64,000 nt of DNA from the NCBI GenBank assembly GCA_964489555.1, contig CAZAZF010000003.1, forward strand, positions 62,001 to 126,000, given 5' to 3'. The notes beneath the pieces are model-generated. The model searched no databases. It saw only the letters and a program-made list of their open reading frames with translations, and was not told the origin of the DNA. Below, one piece after another: positions 51,394 through 60,128 of the stretch (its first letter is position 1; each line of letters opens with the position of its first letter). The translations under genes and the position numbers were made by a program. The stretch is from JAAZGD01 sp964489555. GTDB taxonomy: Bacteria; Bacillota; Clostridia; Peptostreptococcales; Anaerovoracaceae.

Positions 51394-54300
51394 TTTTACA
51401 TCCAATCCCGCCTTGTGACCGTTGATATTTGTTGCATTCAATTCCTGGTCTACTGCAAGAATTTCCAAGGATAGGGTTTCGGACATGATGTATTCACGAT
51501 GAGTTTTCACTGCGTCCCACACTTCTTGGTCTGCATTTAAGTAGATGTGAATGCGATCCATCATTTCAAAATCTTTCTGCTTTCTCATTTGTTGAACCTT
51601 GGAAACCAATTCCCTTGCCAACCCTTCTTGGATTAGAGCCGGTGTTAAGTTGGTATCTAATATGGTGAACAAATTGTTTTCCATGGCCACTGAGAAACCT
51701 TCTTTTGCATCGATTCGCACATCCAGGAACTCTTTGGTGATGGAAAAGGTTTCTTCCCCTAAAAGGATTTTCAATTCTTGTCCGGACTCTAATTTTTGTA
51801 CGATGTCTTTGGCGTTTTGCTCTTGCAGAAATCCCGCAAAGTCTTTTATTTTGCTTCCCAACACAGGACCCGCTATCTTAAAATTGGGTTTTAGTTGAAA
51901 ATTCATAAATTTATCTAAATCTTTTTCAAAAACCACTTCCTTTACATTCAGTTCTTCCATCATGAGATCGGCTAAATCGGAGATCAGTTTCTGGTATTTC
52001 CCGTCTACTAAAATCTTTGTTAAGGGTTGTCTTACCTTGATGCGTTCTTTTTCTCGTGTTCCACGGCCCAGGCCCACTAAGTCGCGAACTAAATCCATTC
52101 TTTTTTCTACATTTTCATCCAGAAGAGACGAATCGCCAAGAGGGAATAAGGAAATATGCACCGATTCATTGCCCGTGAGTTTTGTGTAGATTTCATCGGC
52201 TATGAAAGGAGCGAAAGGTGCGGCTAATTGGCATACTCCTACCAATAATTCATAGGTGGTAAGATAGACACTTTGCTTATCCAAGGTCATTTCTGCGGTA
52301 TAAAACCTTCGCCGTGCCCTTCGAATGTACCAATTGGAGAAGTCTTCTGATACGAATTCCTGGATTTTTCGAACGGATTTCATGTGATCATATCGATCCA
52401 TTTCCTGGTTTACTTCCAGGGCCAAGCGATGAAATTTGCTGAGAATCCATCGGTCCAACTCCGGCCTTTTTTGGTAAGGAACCGCCATGGATTGGGGGTC
52501 GGTTTCGTCCTGGTTGGAATAGAGAACAAAGAAGTTGTAGATGTTTCTCAGGGTACCGAAAAACTTGCTGTTTACTTCTTTTAATCCCTCTTCGTCAAAC
52601 TTGGTGGGAGACCAGGCTGGAGACACATACAATAAATACCATCGGGTAGCATCCGCTCCGTATTTATCAAACATTTCAAATGGGTCAACTGTGTTCCCCT
52701 TTGATTTGCTCATTTTTTTGCCTTCTTTGTCTAAGATTAAATCATTGACCAGTACATTGCGATAGGGCGCTTGTTTCTTGATGAAGGTGGAGATGGCCAT
52801 GAGAGAATAGAACCATCCTCTGGTCTGGTCAATGCCCTCGCAGATGAAGTCCGCTGGAAACAATTCCTGGTCAAAGCGCTCTTCGTTTTCAAATGGATAA
52901 TGCCATTGTGCAAAAGGCATAGCCCCTGAGTCAAACCAGCAATCCATGACCTCGGGAATTCTTTCCATGATTCCTCCGCATTTAGAACAAGTTAAATGAA
53001 CATCATCCACATAGGGTCGGTGAAGCTCAATATCAACAGAAATGGGCTGCCGGGCTTTGTCCTTTAATTCCTGGCGACTTCCCACACACTCCAAGTGGCC
53101 ACAGTCACAACGCCAGATTGGGATAGGAGTACCCCAATACCGATTCCTGGAGATGGCCCAATCTTTCACCTCTTCCAACCAGTTTCCGAATCGTTTATCT
53201 CCTACAAAGTCGGGATACCAATTAACAGAATTGTTGTTGGATACAAGGAGATCCCGTAATCGGGTCATTTCAATATACCAGCTGGGTTTGGCATAATAGA
53301 TGAGGGGTGTGGTGCATCTCCAACAGTGGGGATAGTTGTGATTGATTTTTTCCTTGGAAAAAACTTTGTGGTTTTCCGATAAATATTTCAGGATATCTAC
53401 ATCCAATCCTTCCTCCATAACGAACCTTCCGGCCCATGGGGTTTCCGTATATTCGCCCTCTTCATTCACCGGATTTACCACCGGCAGGTCATATTTTCTC
53501 CCAGTGCTATAGTCGTCTTCTCCAAAGGCGGGGGCTGTGTGGACGATGCCGGTGCCGTCTTCTATGGTAACATAATCGCCCAGGGTGATGATGAAGGCTT
53601 TTTTTTCTGGGTCTACGGTTACGAAAGGCATCAGTTGTTCATATTCCATGTGTTCCAGGGCAGTCCCTTTCATTTCCTCCAGCACATGATAATTTCCTTC
53701 GCCGATGACTTGATCTGCCAAGGATTTTGCCACATATAGAATTTCGCCGGGGGCATTTTCAACATGGTCCAGGGTTTTTACTTTTACATAGTCAATAGTT
53801 GGACCTACCGTAAGGGCTACATTGGAGGCCAAGGTCCAGGGGGTGGTGGTCCAGGCCAAAAAGTATTCTTCCCGGCCTTTGCGTTTGAATTTTACGGTTA
53901 CTGTCAAGGTTTTTACATCTTTATATCCTTGAGCCACTTCATGGGAAGCCAGTCCGGTGCCGCAGCGAGGACAGTAGGGGAGGATTTTATGGCCTTCATA
54001 AATCATGTTTTCTTTGAAAAATTCCTTGATAATCCACCAGCAGCTTTCGATGTAATTGTTGTCAAGGGTGATGTAGGGGTCGTCCATGTCGATTAAGAAA
54101 CCCATTCTTTCTGTCATTTGGCGCCATAAACCCTCGTACTTAAATACGGATTCTTTGCATTTTTCGTTGAATTCCCGGATTCCATATTTTTCGATATCCT
54201 GTTTCCCGGACATGTTTAATTCTTTTTCCACTTCGATTTCCACGGGAAGTCCATGGGTGTCCCATCCGGCCTTTCTTTTTACTCGAAAGCCTTTCATGGT

Positions 54301-54513
54301 TTTATAGCGCAGCACAGAGTCTTTCAGGGTTCTGGCCATCACATGGTGGATGCCGGGATGTCCATTGGCTGTAGGAGGCCCTTCGTAGAATACGAAAGAA
54401 GGCATGCCTTCTCTGGTAGTGATGCATTTTTCCAGTAATTCTTCTTCTTTCCATTTTGCAGCCTGACCTAATTGTACTTCTGCAATGGGCTTTTCTGATA
54501 AGTGTTGAAACAT
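51385..54513 (-). CDS. ileS: Isoleucyl-tRNA synthetase, long (type 2, eukaryal-like) form
   Basis: Class I synthetase charging tRNA-Ile, with an editing (CP1) domain. 1042 residues, longer than the type 1 enzyme (about 920). The HIGH region reads PPTANGHPGIHH and the KMSKS loop KMSKSKGNTVDPF; the N-terminus (FVFYEGPPTANG) resembles the eukaryal-like IleS2 group, known to be poorly inhibited by mupirocin. The leader has a T-box. In Bacillus ileS sits between divIVA and lspA; here it is far away. Confidence 0.95.
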   Translation of the reverse strand: MFQHLSEKPIAEVQLGQAAKWKEEELLEKCITTREGMPSFVFYEGPPTANGHPGIHHVMARTLKDSVLRYKTMKGFRVKRKAGWDTHGLPVEIEVEKELNMSGKQDIEKYGIREFNEKCKESVFKYEGLWRQMTERMGFLIDMDDPYITLDNNYIESCWWIIKEFFKENMIYEGHKILPYCPRCGTGLASHEVAQGYKDVKTLTVTVKFKRKGREEYFLAWTTTPWTLASNVALTVGPTIDYVKVKTLDHVENAPGEILYVAKSLADQVIGEGNYHVLEEMKGTALEHMEYEQLMPFVTVDPEKKAFIITLGDYVTIEDGTGIVHTAPAFGEDDYSTGRKYDLPVVNPVNEEGEYTETPWAGRFVMEEGLDVDILKYLSENHKVFSKEKINHNYPHCWRCTTPLIYYAKPSWYIEMTRLRDLLVSNNNSVNWYPDFVGDKRFGNWLEEVKDWAISRNRYWGTPIPIWRCDCGHLECVGSRQELKDKARQPISVDIELHRPYVDDVHLTCSKCGGIMERIPEVMDCWFDSGAMPFAQWHYPFENEERFDQELFPADFICEGIDQTRGWFYSLMAISTFIKKQAPYRNVLVNDLILDKEGKKMSKSKGNTVDPFEMFDKYGADATRWYLLYVSPAWSPTKFDEEGLKEVNSKFFGTLRNIYNFFVLYSNQDETDPQSMAVPYQKRPELDRWILSKFHRLALEVNQEMDRYDHMKSVRKIQEFVSEDFSNWYIRRARRRFYTAEMTLDKQSVYLTTYELLVGVCQLAAPFAPFIADEIYTKLTGNESVHISLFPLGDSSLLDENVEKRMDLVRDLVGLGRGTREKERIKVRQPLTKILVDGKYQKLISDLADLMMEELNVKEVVFEKDLDKFMNFQLKPNFKIAGPVLGSKIKDFAGFLQEQNAKDIVQKLESGQELKILLGEETFSITKEFLDVRIDAKEGFSVAMENNLFTILDTNLTPALIQEGLARELVSKVQQMRKQKDFEMMDRIHIYLNADQEVWDAVKTHREYIMSETLSLEILAVDQELNATNINGHKAGLDVKSV

Positions 54514-54530
54514 TTTTTTCTTTTCCTTTC

Positions 54531-54752
54531 AAAATAAAATCCCTAACGCTACTGCGCTAGGGACGATGATTCACCGCGGTACCACCCTAGTTGTCTGAAA
54601 TAATCCAGACCCCTTCATTTAACGGAGACTCGGGAGTGATATTCCCTCCTTGCTTCACCACCTGTTTCTCAGCGTTGGACAGGTTCTCTGTAAGGGTTTT
54701 GCACAAGGGGTACTGGGTTCCGTCAATGTCTCGTATATTTTTTGGTCATAAT
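54531..54752 (-). promoter_or_regulatory. T-box leader of ileS (isoleucine)
   Basis: On the minus strand the T-box GGGTGGTACCGCGG stands at 54574-54587 and the terminator CCCTAGCGC/GCGTTAGGG with a T-rich tail at 54531-54562. Stem I holds a specifier loop with ATC at 54638-54640, the isoleucine codon, flanked by GGGAAT and ACTCCC. Uncharged tRNA-Ile would stabilise the antiterminator and let ileS be read. Confidence 0.95.
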
Positions 54753-54758
54753 ACACTA

Positions 54759-54787
54759 ATTTTAAGGGAAGAGGGTGCTGATGTCAA
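54759..54787 (-). promoter_or_regulatory. Promoter of ileS
   Basis: On the minus strand a perfect TTGACA (54782-54787) and TAAAAT (54759-54764) with a 17-base spacer. The start would be about 54752, matching the upstream edge of the T-box leader. Confidence 0.7.
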
Positions 54788-54849
54788 GAAAAAAGTAAGG
54801 CCTTGAAGGAGGTTTTCTGGCTAAATTTGGTAAAATTCAACGAAAAACC

Positions 54850-54898
54850 TGAAAAGAGTAATGAAAAGTTGTCATTTTCAACAAAATGTGGTTGAAAA
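54850..54898 (+). promoter_or_regulatory. Cluster of TGAAAA inverted repeats before argG
   Basis: Half-sites TGAAAA at 54850, 54862 and 54893 and the reverse TTTTCA at 54875-54880. Two inverted pairs result: TGAAAA-N7-TTTTCA and TTTTCAAC-N8-GTTGAAAA, the second covering the argG -35. Looks like an operator; it is not the usual ArgR box. Confidence 0.4.
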
Positions 54899-54920
54899 AC
54901 CCGGAAAAAAGTGCTACGAT
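54892..54920 (+). promoter_or_regulatory. Promoter of argG-argH
   Basis: TTGAAA and TACGAT with 17 bases between. The start near 54927 gives a 67-base leader. The -35 lies in the TGAAAA repeat cluster. No recognised arginine riboswitch is present. Confidence 0.5.
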
Positions 54921-54993
54921 AATTTTGTTTGTAAAAAGAAGATGCTATGAACACAATGAATCTGGCGGCGAGCCAAGAAAGGAGGCCTGTCAA

Positions 54994-56262
54994 ATGGCTA
55001 AGGAAAAAGTGGTATTAGCCTATTCGGGAGGGCTGGATACGTCCATTATTATCCCGTGGTTGAAAGAAAATTATAACTATGACGTCATCGCTGTGTGCTG
55101 TGATGCCGGACAAAAGGAGGATTTCGCCGCTGTGAGACAGAAGGCCCTTGACACCGGAGCGTCAAAGGCCTATGTTCTAGATATAAAGGAACCCTTTATT
55201 ACAGATTTTATTTGGCCAACATTAAAGGCCGGTGCAATTTACGAGGACGATTATCTTTTGGGAACATCCATGGCAAGGCCCTTGATGGCCCAGAAATTAG
55301 TGGAAATTGCGGAGGAAGAGGGAGCTTTTGTAATTGCACACGGGTGTACCGGAAAAGGAAATGATCAGGTCCGATTTGAAACCACAATAAAGGCGCTGAA
55401 TCCTGCTATTCGAATTATTGCACCCTGGCGGGTTTGGGAGTTGACTTCCCGAGAAGAGTGCATTGCCTATGCCAAAGCCCATCATGTTCAAATTCAGCAA
55501 TCGGAAGAGAACATTTACAGCCGAGACGAAAATATCTGGCATATGAGTCATGAAGGAGGCAATTTGGAGAACCCTTGGAACCAGCATAAGGACGATATTC
55601 ATGTTTTAAGCGTTCCACCGGAAAAAGCGCCGGATACGGCAGAGTATGTGGAAATTCATTTTGAGAATGGCATACCTACCAAGGTAAACGGAAAAGAGTT
55701 GGGCCCCGTGGAGTTGATGCTGGAGCTTAATGCTTTGGGGAGTGCTCATGGAGTCGGAACGGTGGACATCGTTGAAAATCGTTTGGTAGGGATGAAGTCC
55801 AGGGGTGTTTATGAGACACCGGGCGGAACAATCCTGTATCATGCCCACAAAGCGTTGGAAAAGCTCATATTAGACAGAGACACTATGCAGTACAAGAACA
55901 TTGTGGCTCAAAAGTGGGCGCAGCTGGTGTATGACGGATTGTGGTTTACTCCATTGAGAGAGGCCATTCAGGCCTTTGTAGACAAGACACAGGAATTGGT
56001 AGATGGTGACGTACGAATGAAATTGTTCAAAGGAACAGCATCGGCAGTGGCCACCAAATCTCCCCATTCCCTGTATAGCGAGGAATTTGCTACATTTAGT
56101 AAGGATGAGGTATATAAGCAGAGCGACGCGGAAGGGTTTATAAATCTTTTCAGCTTACCGCTGAAGATCAGAGCCATTCAAAAGCAAGCCAGCGAAGGAG
56201 GAGCGGAAGAACATGAAACTCTGGAAAGGAAGGTTCTCAAAGGAGGCGACTTCATCTGCTGA
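54994..56262 (+). CDS. argG: Argininosuccinate synthase
   Basis: ATP-dependent joining of citrulline and aspartate in arginine synthesis. 422 residues, about 20 more than usual. The PP-loop AYSGGLDTS is at the N-terminus, followed by GCTGKGNDQVRFE and SSRGVYETPGG-like region (KSRGVYETPGG). ATG 54994 has AAAGGAGG upstream; the frame opens earlier but crosses the promoter. Its last 16 codons run into argH (50-base overlap), probably an end extension rather than a fusion. Confidence 0.96.
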   Translation: MAKEKVVLAYSGGLDTSIIIPWLKENYNYDVIAVCCDAGQKEDFAAVRQKALDTGASKAYVLDIKEPFITDFIWPTLKAGAIYEDDYLLGTSMARPLMAQKLVEIAEEEGAFVIAHGCTGKGNDQVRFETTIKALNPAIRIIAPWRVWELTSREECIAYAKAHHVQIQQSEENIYSRDENIWHMSHEGGNLENPWNQHKDDIHVLSVPPEKAPDTAEYVEIHFENGIPTKVNGKELGPVELMLELNALGSAHGVGTVDIVENRLVGMKSRGVYETPGGTILYHAHKALEKLILDRDTMQYKNIVAQKWAQLVYDGLWFTPLREAIQAFVDKTQELVDGDVRMKLFKGTASAVATKSPHSLYSEEFATFSKDEVYKQSDAEGFINLFSLPLKIRAIQKQASEGGAEEHETLERKVLKGGDFIC

Positions 56263-57556
56263 TTTATTCAATGCATCGATATTAGTGGATCAGCGAATGG
56301 TACAACAAGATATTCGTGGAAGCATGGCCCATGTGGAAATGCTAGGAAGACAGGGCATCATTCCGTCTCAAGATGCCCATAAAATCCGGGAAGGCTTGAA
56401 AGAGATTTTGGCTGATGTGGAAGCTGGCTTGGTAACTTTTTCCACGGAATACGAAGACATCCATATGGCGGTGGAGTCCATTCTTACGGAACGAGTTGGC
56501 GAAATCGGAAAAAAACTCCACACGGCCCGAAGCAGAAACGATCAGGTGGCCACGGATTTGAGGCTGTATCTTAAAGAAGAGTTAGCCGGGTTGCTGGAGC
56601 TGTTAAAAACCCTGGATCGACTTTTGGAACAACAAATCGAAGAGCATCAGGACACTGTGCTTCCAGGGTATACCCACATGCAACGGGCTCAACCTGTGAC
56701 TCTGGCATGGCATTTGGGTGCTTATCGGGAAATGTTCAAAAGAGATGGCCAGCGTTTGAAAGATTGTTATCTTCGAACTGATTGCATGCCCTTGGGTGCT
56801 TGTGCCTTGGCGGGAACATCCTACCCTGTGGACCGGAAATGGGTGCAGGAGGAATTAGGGTTCGGGCAGCTTTGCCAGAATACCATGGATGCGGTAAGCG
56901 ATCGAGATTTTGCATTAGAGTTTATTTTCTGTGCTTCGATGGGAATGATGCATTTGTCTCGATTTTGCGAAGAGTTGATTTATTGGAGCAGCAAAGAGTT
57001 TGGCTTTGTGGAAATAGACGACAGCTATAGTACCGGAAGCAGCATTATGCCTCAAAAGAAAAACCCGGATATGGCGGAGCTGATTCGAGGAAAAACCGGA
57101 AGAGTCTATGGAGACCTGATGGCCTTGCTGACGGTGATGAAAGGCCTTCCTCTTGCGTATAATAAAGATATGCAAGAAGATAAGGAACCGGTCTTTGATG
57201 CAGTAGATACTTTGAAGGACTCCCTGGTTATTTTTACGGAAATGTTGAGCACCGTGGTATACAAAAAAGAGGCGATGCGGGAGGCGGCACGAACGGGATT
57301 TATGAATGCCACTGATGCCGCCGATTATTTGGTGAGAAAAGGGGTTCCCTTTCGTCAGTGTCACGAAATCATTGGGAAAATGGTGTTGGATTGTATTCAT
57401 TGCGGGAAGGGAATCGAAGAGCTGAGCTTGGAGGAGTTGAAAAGGTATTCGGAATATTTTGAAGAGGATCTCTATGGGTGTATCGCTTTGGATACCCTCA
57501 TTAAGGAAAGAGAAAAAATCAACCAAAGCCAGCAGAAGGGAATAAAGGACAGGTAA
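56213..57556 (+). CDS. argH: Argininosuccinate lyase
   Basis: Splits argininosuccinate to arginine and fumarate. 447 residues: KLWKGRFSKE start, HTARSRNDQVATD, and the fumarase-superfamily signature GSSIMPQKKNPD. GGAGGAG inside argG serves as its ribosome-binding site. A strong terminator ends the argGH unit; argJBCD are not present here. Confidence 0.97.
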   Translation: MKLWKGRFSKEATSSADLFNASILVDQRMVQQDIRGSMAHVEMLGRQGIIPSQDAHKIREGLKEILADVEAGLVTFSTEYEDIHMAVESILTERVGEIGKKLHTARSRNDQVATDLRLYLKEELAGLLELLKTLDRLLEQQIEEHQDTVLPGYTHMQRAQPVTLAWHLGAYREMFKRDGQRLKDCYLRTDCMPLGACALAGTSYPVDRKWVQEELGFGQLCQNTMDAVSDRDFALEFIFCASMGMMHLSRFCEELIYWSSKEFGFVEIDDSYSTGSSIMPQKKNPDMAELIRGKTGRVYGDLMALLTVMKGLPLAYNKDMQEDKEPVFDAVDTLKDSLVIFTEMLSTVVYKKEAMREAARTGFMNATDAADYLVRKGVPFRQCHEIIGKMVLDCIHCGKGIEELSLEELKRYSEYFEEDLYGCIALDTLIKEREKINQSQQKGIKDR

Positions 57557-57562
57557 TAGCGT

Positions 57563-57592
57563 GAAGGCACCCCGCCGGGTGCCTTCTTTCTC
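57563..57592 (+). terminator. Terminator of argG-argH
   Basis: GAAGGCACCC and GGGTGCCTTC form a perfect 10-bp stem with CGCC loop, followed by TTTCTCT. Confidence 0.85.
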
Positions 57593-57627
57593 TCAGGTGA
57601 TGAAATTTTTTAGGGGAATAAAGAGCA

Positions 57628-58683
57628 ATGAAACAACACCGGGCTTTTCAGCGAAATCTTAAGGATTTTGATATAAGATCATTGGAAACTCTCTTGGTTG
57701 AAATGGGGGAGCCTGCCTATCGGGCCAAACAAATTATGGACTGGTTGTATAAGGGCGTCAAGGATTTTGATTCCATGAAAAACATTCCCATCTCACTTCG
57801 GAAGAAGTTGGAAGAAGGGTTTACTACGGGAGCTGCTGCGGTGCTGTGTCAGCAAATATCCAAAGAAGACGGAACCAGAAAGGTATTGTTTGAACTTGCA
57901 GATGGAGAAGGCGTGGAGTCGGTTCTGATGAAGTACCGGTACGGGAATTCTGTTTGTGTTTCCAGCCAGGCCGGTTGTGCTATGGGCTGTCACTTTTGTG
58001 CGTCGGGGCTTTTGGGGAAAGCACGGGATTTAACTGCGGGGGAAATGATGGATCAGATTGTCTCCATGGCGGATTTGGCAAAAACCCCCGTCGGCCACAT
58101 GGTAGTGATGGGAACGGGAGAGCCTTTTGATAATTATGAGAATGTAGCTCAATTTCTTCGGATTTGTCATGGGGAAGAAGGATATGGGATGAGTTACCGC
58201 CACATGACGGTATCCACAGTAGGTCTTGTGGAGGGAATCAAACGGTTTGGAGAGGAATTTCCTCAGGTGAACCTGGCCATTTCTCTTCATGCCTCCAATG
58301 ATGCAATACGTCAACAAATTATGCCCATTAACCGAAGATATCCCGTAGGGGAAGTGTTGGCAGCAGCTCATCAGCACAGTAAAAAAACCGGAAGAAGAGT
58401 GACTTTCGAATATGGCATGATGGCAGGAGTCAACGATGGAACAGATCAGGCTGCGGAGCTTGCCCGGCGATTAAAGGGAATGTTGTGTCATGTAAATTTG
58501 ATTCCTTTAAACCCGGTGGAGGAATCTCCGTATAAAGGTTCGGAAAAGGAAGTTGTTATAGCCTTTCAAAGAGAATTGGAGAAACGGCAGATTTCAGTAA
58601 CGGTCAGAAGAGAGATGGGACAGGATATTCAGGCGGCTTGTGGCCAACTTCGCCTTGCGGCCAACAAGGGTTTGAGTGTATAA
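57628..58683 (+). CDS. rlmN: Dual-specificity RNA methyltransferase RlmN
   Basis: Radical-SAM enzyme that makes m2A in 23S rRNA A2503 and in some tRNAs at position 37. 351 residues. Cluster cysteines C117, C121, C124 (CAMGCHFC); the second catalytic cysteine C338 near the C-terminus is present. GTGEPFDNYENV is the SAM-binding region. No cfr-like features beyond the family. Alone between two terminators upstream and a P-loop gene downstream. Confidence 0.96.
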   Translation: MKQHRAFQRNLKDFDIRSLETLLVEMGEPAYRAKQIMDWLYKGVKDFDSMKNIPISLRKKLEEGFTTGAAAVLCQQISKEDGTRKVLFELADGEGVESVLMKYRYGNSVCVSSQAGCAMGCHFCASGLLGKARDLTAGEMMDQIVSMADLAKTPVGHMVVMGTGEPFDNYENVAQFLRICHGEEGYGMSYRHMTVSTVGLVEGIKRFGEEFPQVNLAISLHASNDAIRQQIMPINRRYPVGEVLAAAHQHSKKTGRRVTFEYGMMAGVNDGTDQAAELARRLKGMLCHVNLIPLNPVEESPYKGSEKEVVIAFQRELEKRQISVTVRREMGQDIQAACGQLRLAANKGLSV

Positions 58684-58745
58684 TCGAAAGTAACAGGTAG
58701 TGTTCTGGAAGGACACGGGCAAAGAGAGAAAAGGAGGCGGTTATT

Positions 58746-59168
58746 ATGGTGAAGCTGGTAATCGGTCATAAGGGGACCGGAAAGACCAAGATTATGATAG
58801 ATTCAGCAAACGACGCTGTGGAAAAAAGTGACGGCAGCATCGTGTTTATTAATACAGATAGCAGGTTAATTTATGACCTGAATTATAAAATCCGCTTCAT
58901 ATGTATGGAGGAATACCCCCATATCACCAATAGCGATGAGTATATTGGATTCCTTTATGGAGTCATCAGCGGAGACCATGACATCGAAATTATTTATATC
59001 GACAGCATATTGAAACATGCCGATTTCGAATTGCCGGACCTCACCGAATTCGTCGATCGATTGAAAGATATTTCCAAAGTTCACGAGTTGGATTTTGTGG
59101 TGAGCATCAGCGCAGATAAAGAGCAACTGGGGCATGTGAATTTTGAGGGATTGGAAATTATGAACTAG
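58746..59168 (+). CDS. P-loop protein of unknown function (140 aa)
   Basis: 140-residue protein with Walker A GHKGTGKT (residues 7-14) at the very start, a possible Walker B (IEIIYIDS, about residue 78) and an all-soluble alpha/beta fold. Clostridial relatives are often labelled PilT-like ATPases, but there are no pilus genes here, and it is much shorter than PilT. AAAGGAGG lies before the ATG. A strong terminator follows, so it belongs with rlmN or stands alone. The real function is unknown. Confidence 0.8.
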   Translation: MVKLVIGHKGTGKTKIMIDSANDAVEKSDGSIVFINTDSRLIYDLNYKIRFICMEEYPHITNSDEYIGFLYGVISGDHDIEIIYIDSILKHADFELPDLTEFVDRLKDISKVHELDFVVSISADKEQLGHVNFEGLEIMN

Positions 59169-59175
59169 CGACTTT

Positions 59176-59215
59176 CGGGATTTTCCGGGAAAACCGGAAA
59201 ATCCCGTTTTTTTTT
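59176..59215 (+). terminator. Strong intrinsic terminator after the P-loop gene
   Basis: CGGGATTTTCCGG pairs with CCGGAAAATCCCG (13 bp) over GAAAA and is followed by nine T. The T-run ends just before the next gene's GGAGGG. Confidence 0.9.
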
Positions 59216-59227
59216 ATGGAGGGAACA

Positions 59228-60037
59228 ATGATACTATCGGTTGCGCTGCTTCAGATGAAGAGTAGCAGGAAAAAAGAAGAGGCATGGGAAAAAGCGGAAG
59301 GGATGATAAGGGAGGCCGCTGAAAAGGGAGCCCATCTGGTGGTTTTGCCAGAGATGTGGAATTGCCCTTATTCCAATGAATTCTTTGCGTTGTATTCGGA
59401 GGAGGAGGGGGGCGAGACCTTTCAACTCATGAGCCGGGTCGCTAGACAGTACAAGGTGCATCTTGCGGGAGGTTCTATTCCAGAGAGAGAAGGAGAGCAT
59501 ATTTTCAATACCAGCTTCTTCTTTAATGATGCGGGAGTTCTACTGGGAAAACATCGGAAAGCCCATTTGTTTGACATTCATGTTCCGGGAAAGATCTACT
59601 TCATGGAATCCGAAACTTTGACGCCCGGGCAAGGTGCCACAGTTGTGGAAACGGAGTTTGGGAAGATGGGATTGGCTATTTGTTATGATGTACGATTTCC
59701 GGAGTTATTTCGGAAGATGACATTAGCCGGTGCTGAAATAATCATTCTACCGGCTGCTTTTAGTGTTCCGACGGGAGAGGCGCATTGGGAAATTTCGCTT
59801 CGGGCCAGGGCGCTGGACAACCAGGTCTATTTACTGGCATGTTCTCCCGCCAGAGATTTGGAGGGTCCTTATCAGGCTTTTGGGGGCTCTTGCATTGTAG
59901 ATCCTTGGGGACAAGTGGTGAAGATGGCTGGAAAAGAAGAAAGCATTGTGTACGGCGCCGTGAATTTCCAACGATTAGCGGAGGTAAGAGAGCAACTACC
60001 GCTCTTAAAACATCGACGCCCCGAGTTGTATGAATAA
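59228..60037 (+). CDS. Nitrilase-superfamily carbon-nitrogen hydrolase (omega-amidase-like)
   Basis: 269-residue soluble amidase with the catalytic trio E42 (LPEMWNCPY), K111 (KHRKAHLFD) and C152 (ICYDVRFPEL). Closest in motifs to omega-amidases that free ammonia from 2-oxoglutaramate and 2-oxosuccinamate, but the substrate is unproven. ATG 59228 has GGAGGG 4 bases upstream; ATG 59216 overlaps the terminator. Placed alone between the P-loop gene and the BMP importer. Confidence 0.88.
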   Translation: MILSVALLQMKSSRKKEEAWEKAEGMIREAAEKGAHLVVLPEMWNCPYSNEFFALYSEEEGGETFQLMSRVARQYKVHLAGGSIPEREGEHIFNTSFFFNDAGVLLGKHRKAHLFDIHVPGKIYFMESETLTPGQGATVVETEFGKMGLAICYDVRFPELFRKMTLAGAEIIILPAAFSVPTGEAHWEISLRARALDNQVYLLACSPARDLEGPYQAFGGSCIVDPWGQVVKMAGKEESIVYGAVNFQRLAEVREQLPLLKHRRPELYE

Positions 60038-60082
60038 TAGGGAAAACTTGGGAAAGGTCTTTATTTTGATCGGGGGATACTT

Positions 60083-60101
60083 TATAATATGAGTATATTA
60101 T
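60083..60101 (+). promoter_or_regulatory. -10 box and inverted repeat of the bmp promoter
   Basis: TATAAT at 60083-60088 (weak TTTATT 17 bases upstream) is overlapped by ATAATAT-GAGT-ATATTAT, a perfect 7-bp inverted repeat at 60084-60101, operator-like. The site lies 28 bases before the bmp start codon. No purine riboswitch is seen. Confidence 0.45.
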
Positions 60102-60128
60102 TACTTCAAATGTAAGAGGAGGAACAAA

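Noticed and set aside
54945..54993. An arginine leader peptide upstream of argG
   Set aside because: The short frame from ATG 54945 has no run of arginine codons, no attenuator hairpin after it and no RBS; it runs into argG.
60038..60128. A purine riboswitch before bmp
   Set aside because: The region is too short and lacks the conserved purine-aptamer loops; only a promoter and an inverted repeat are visible.
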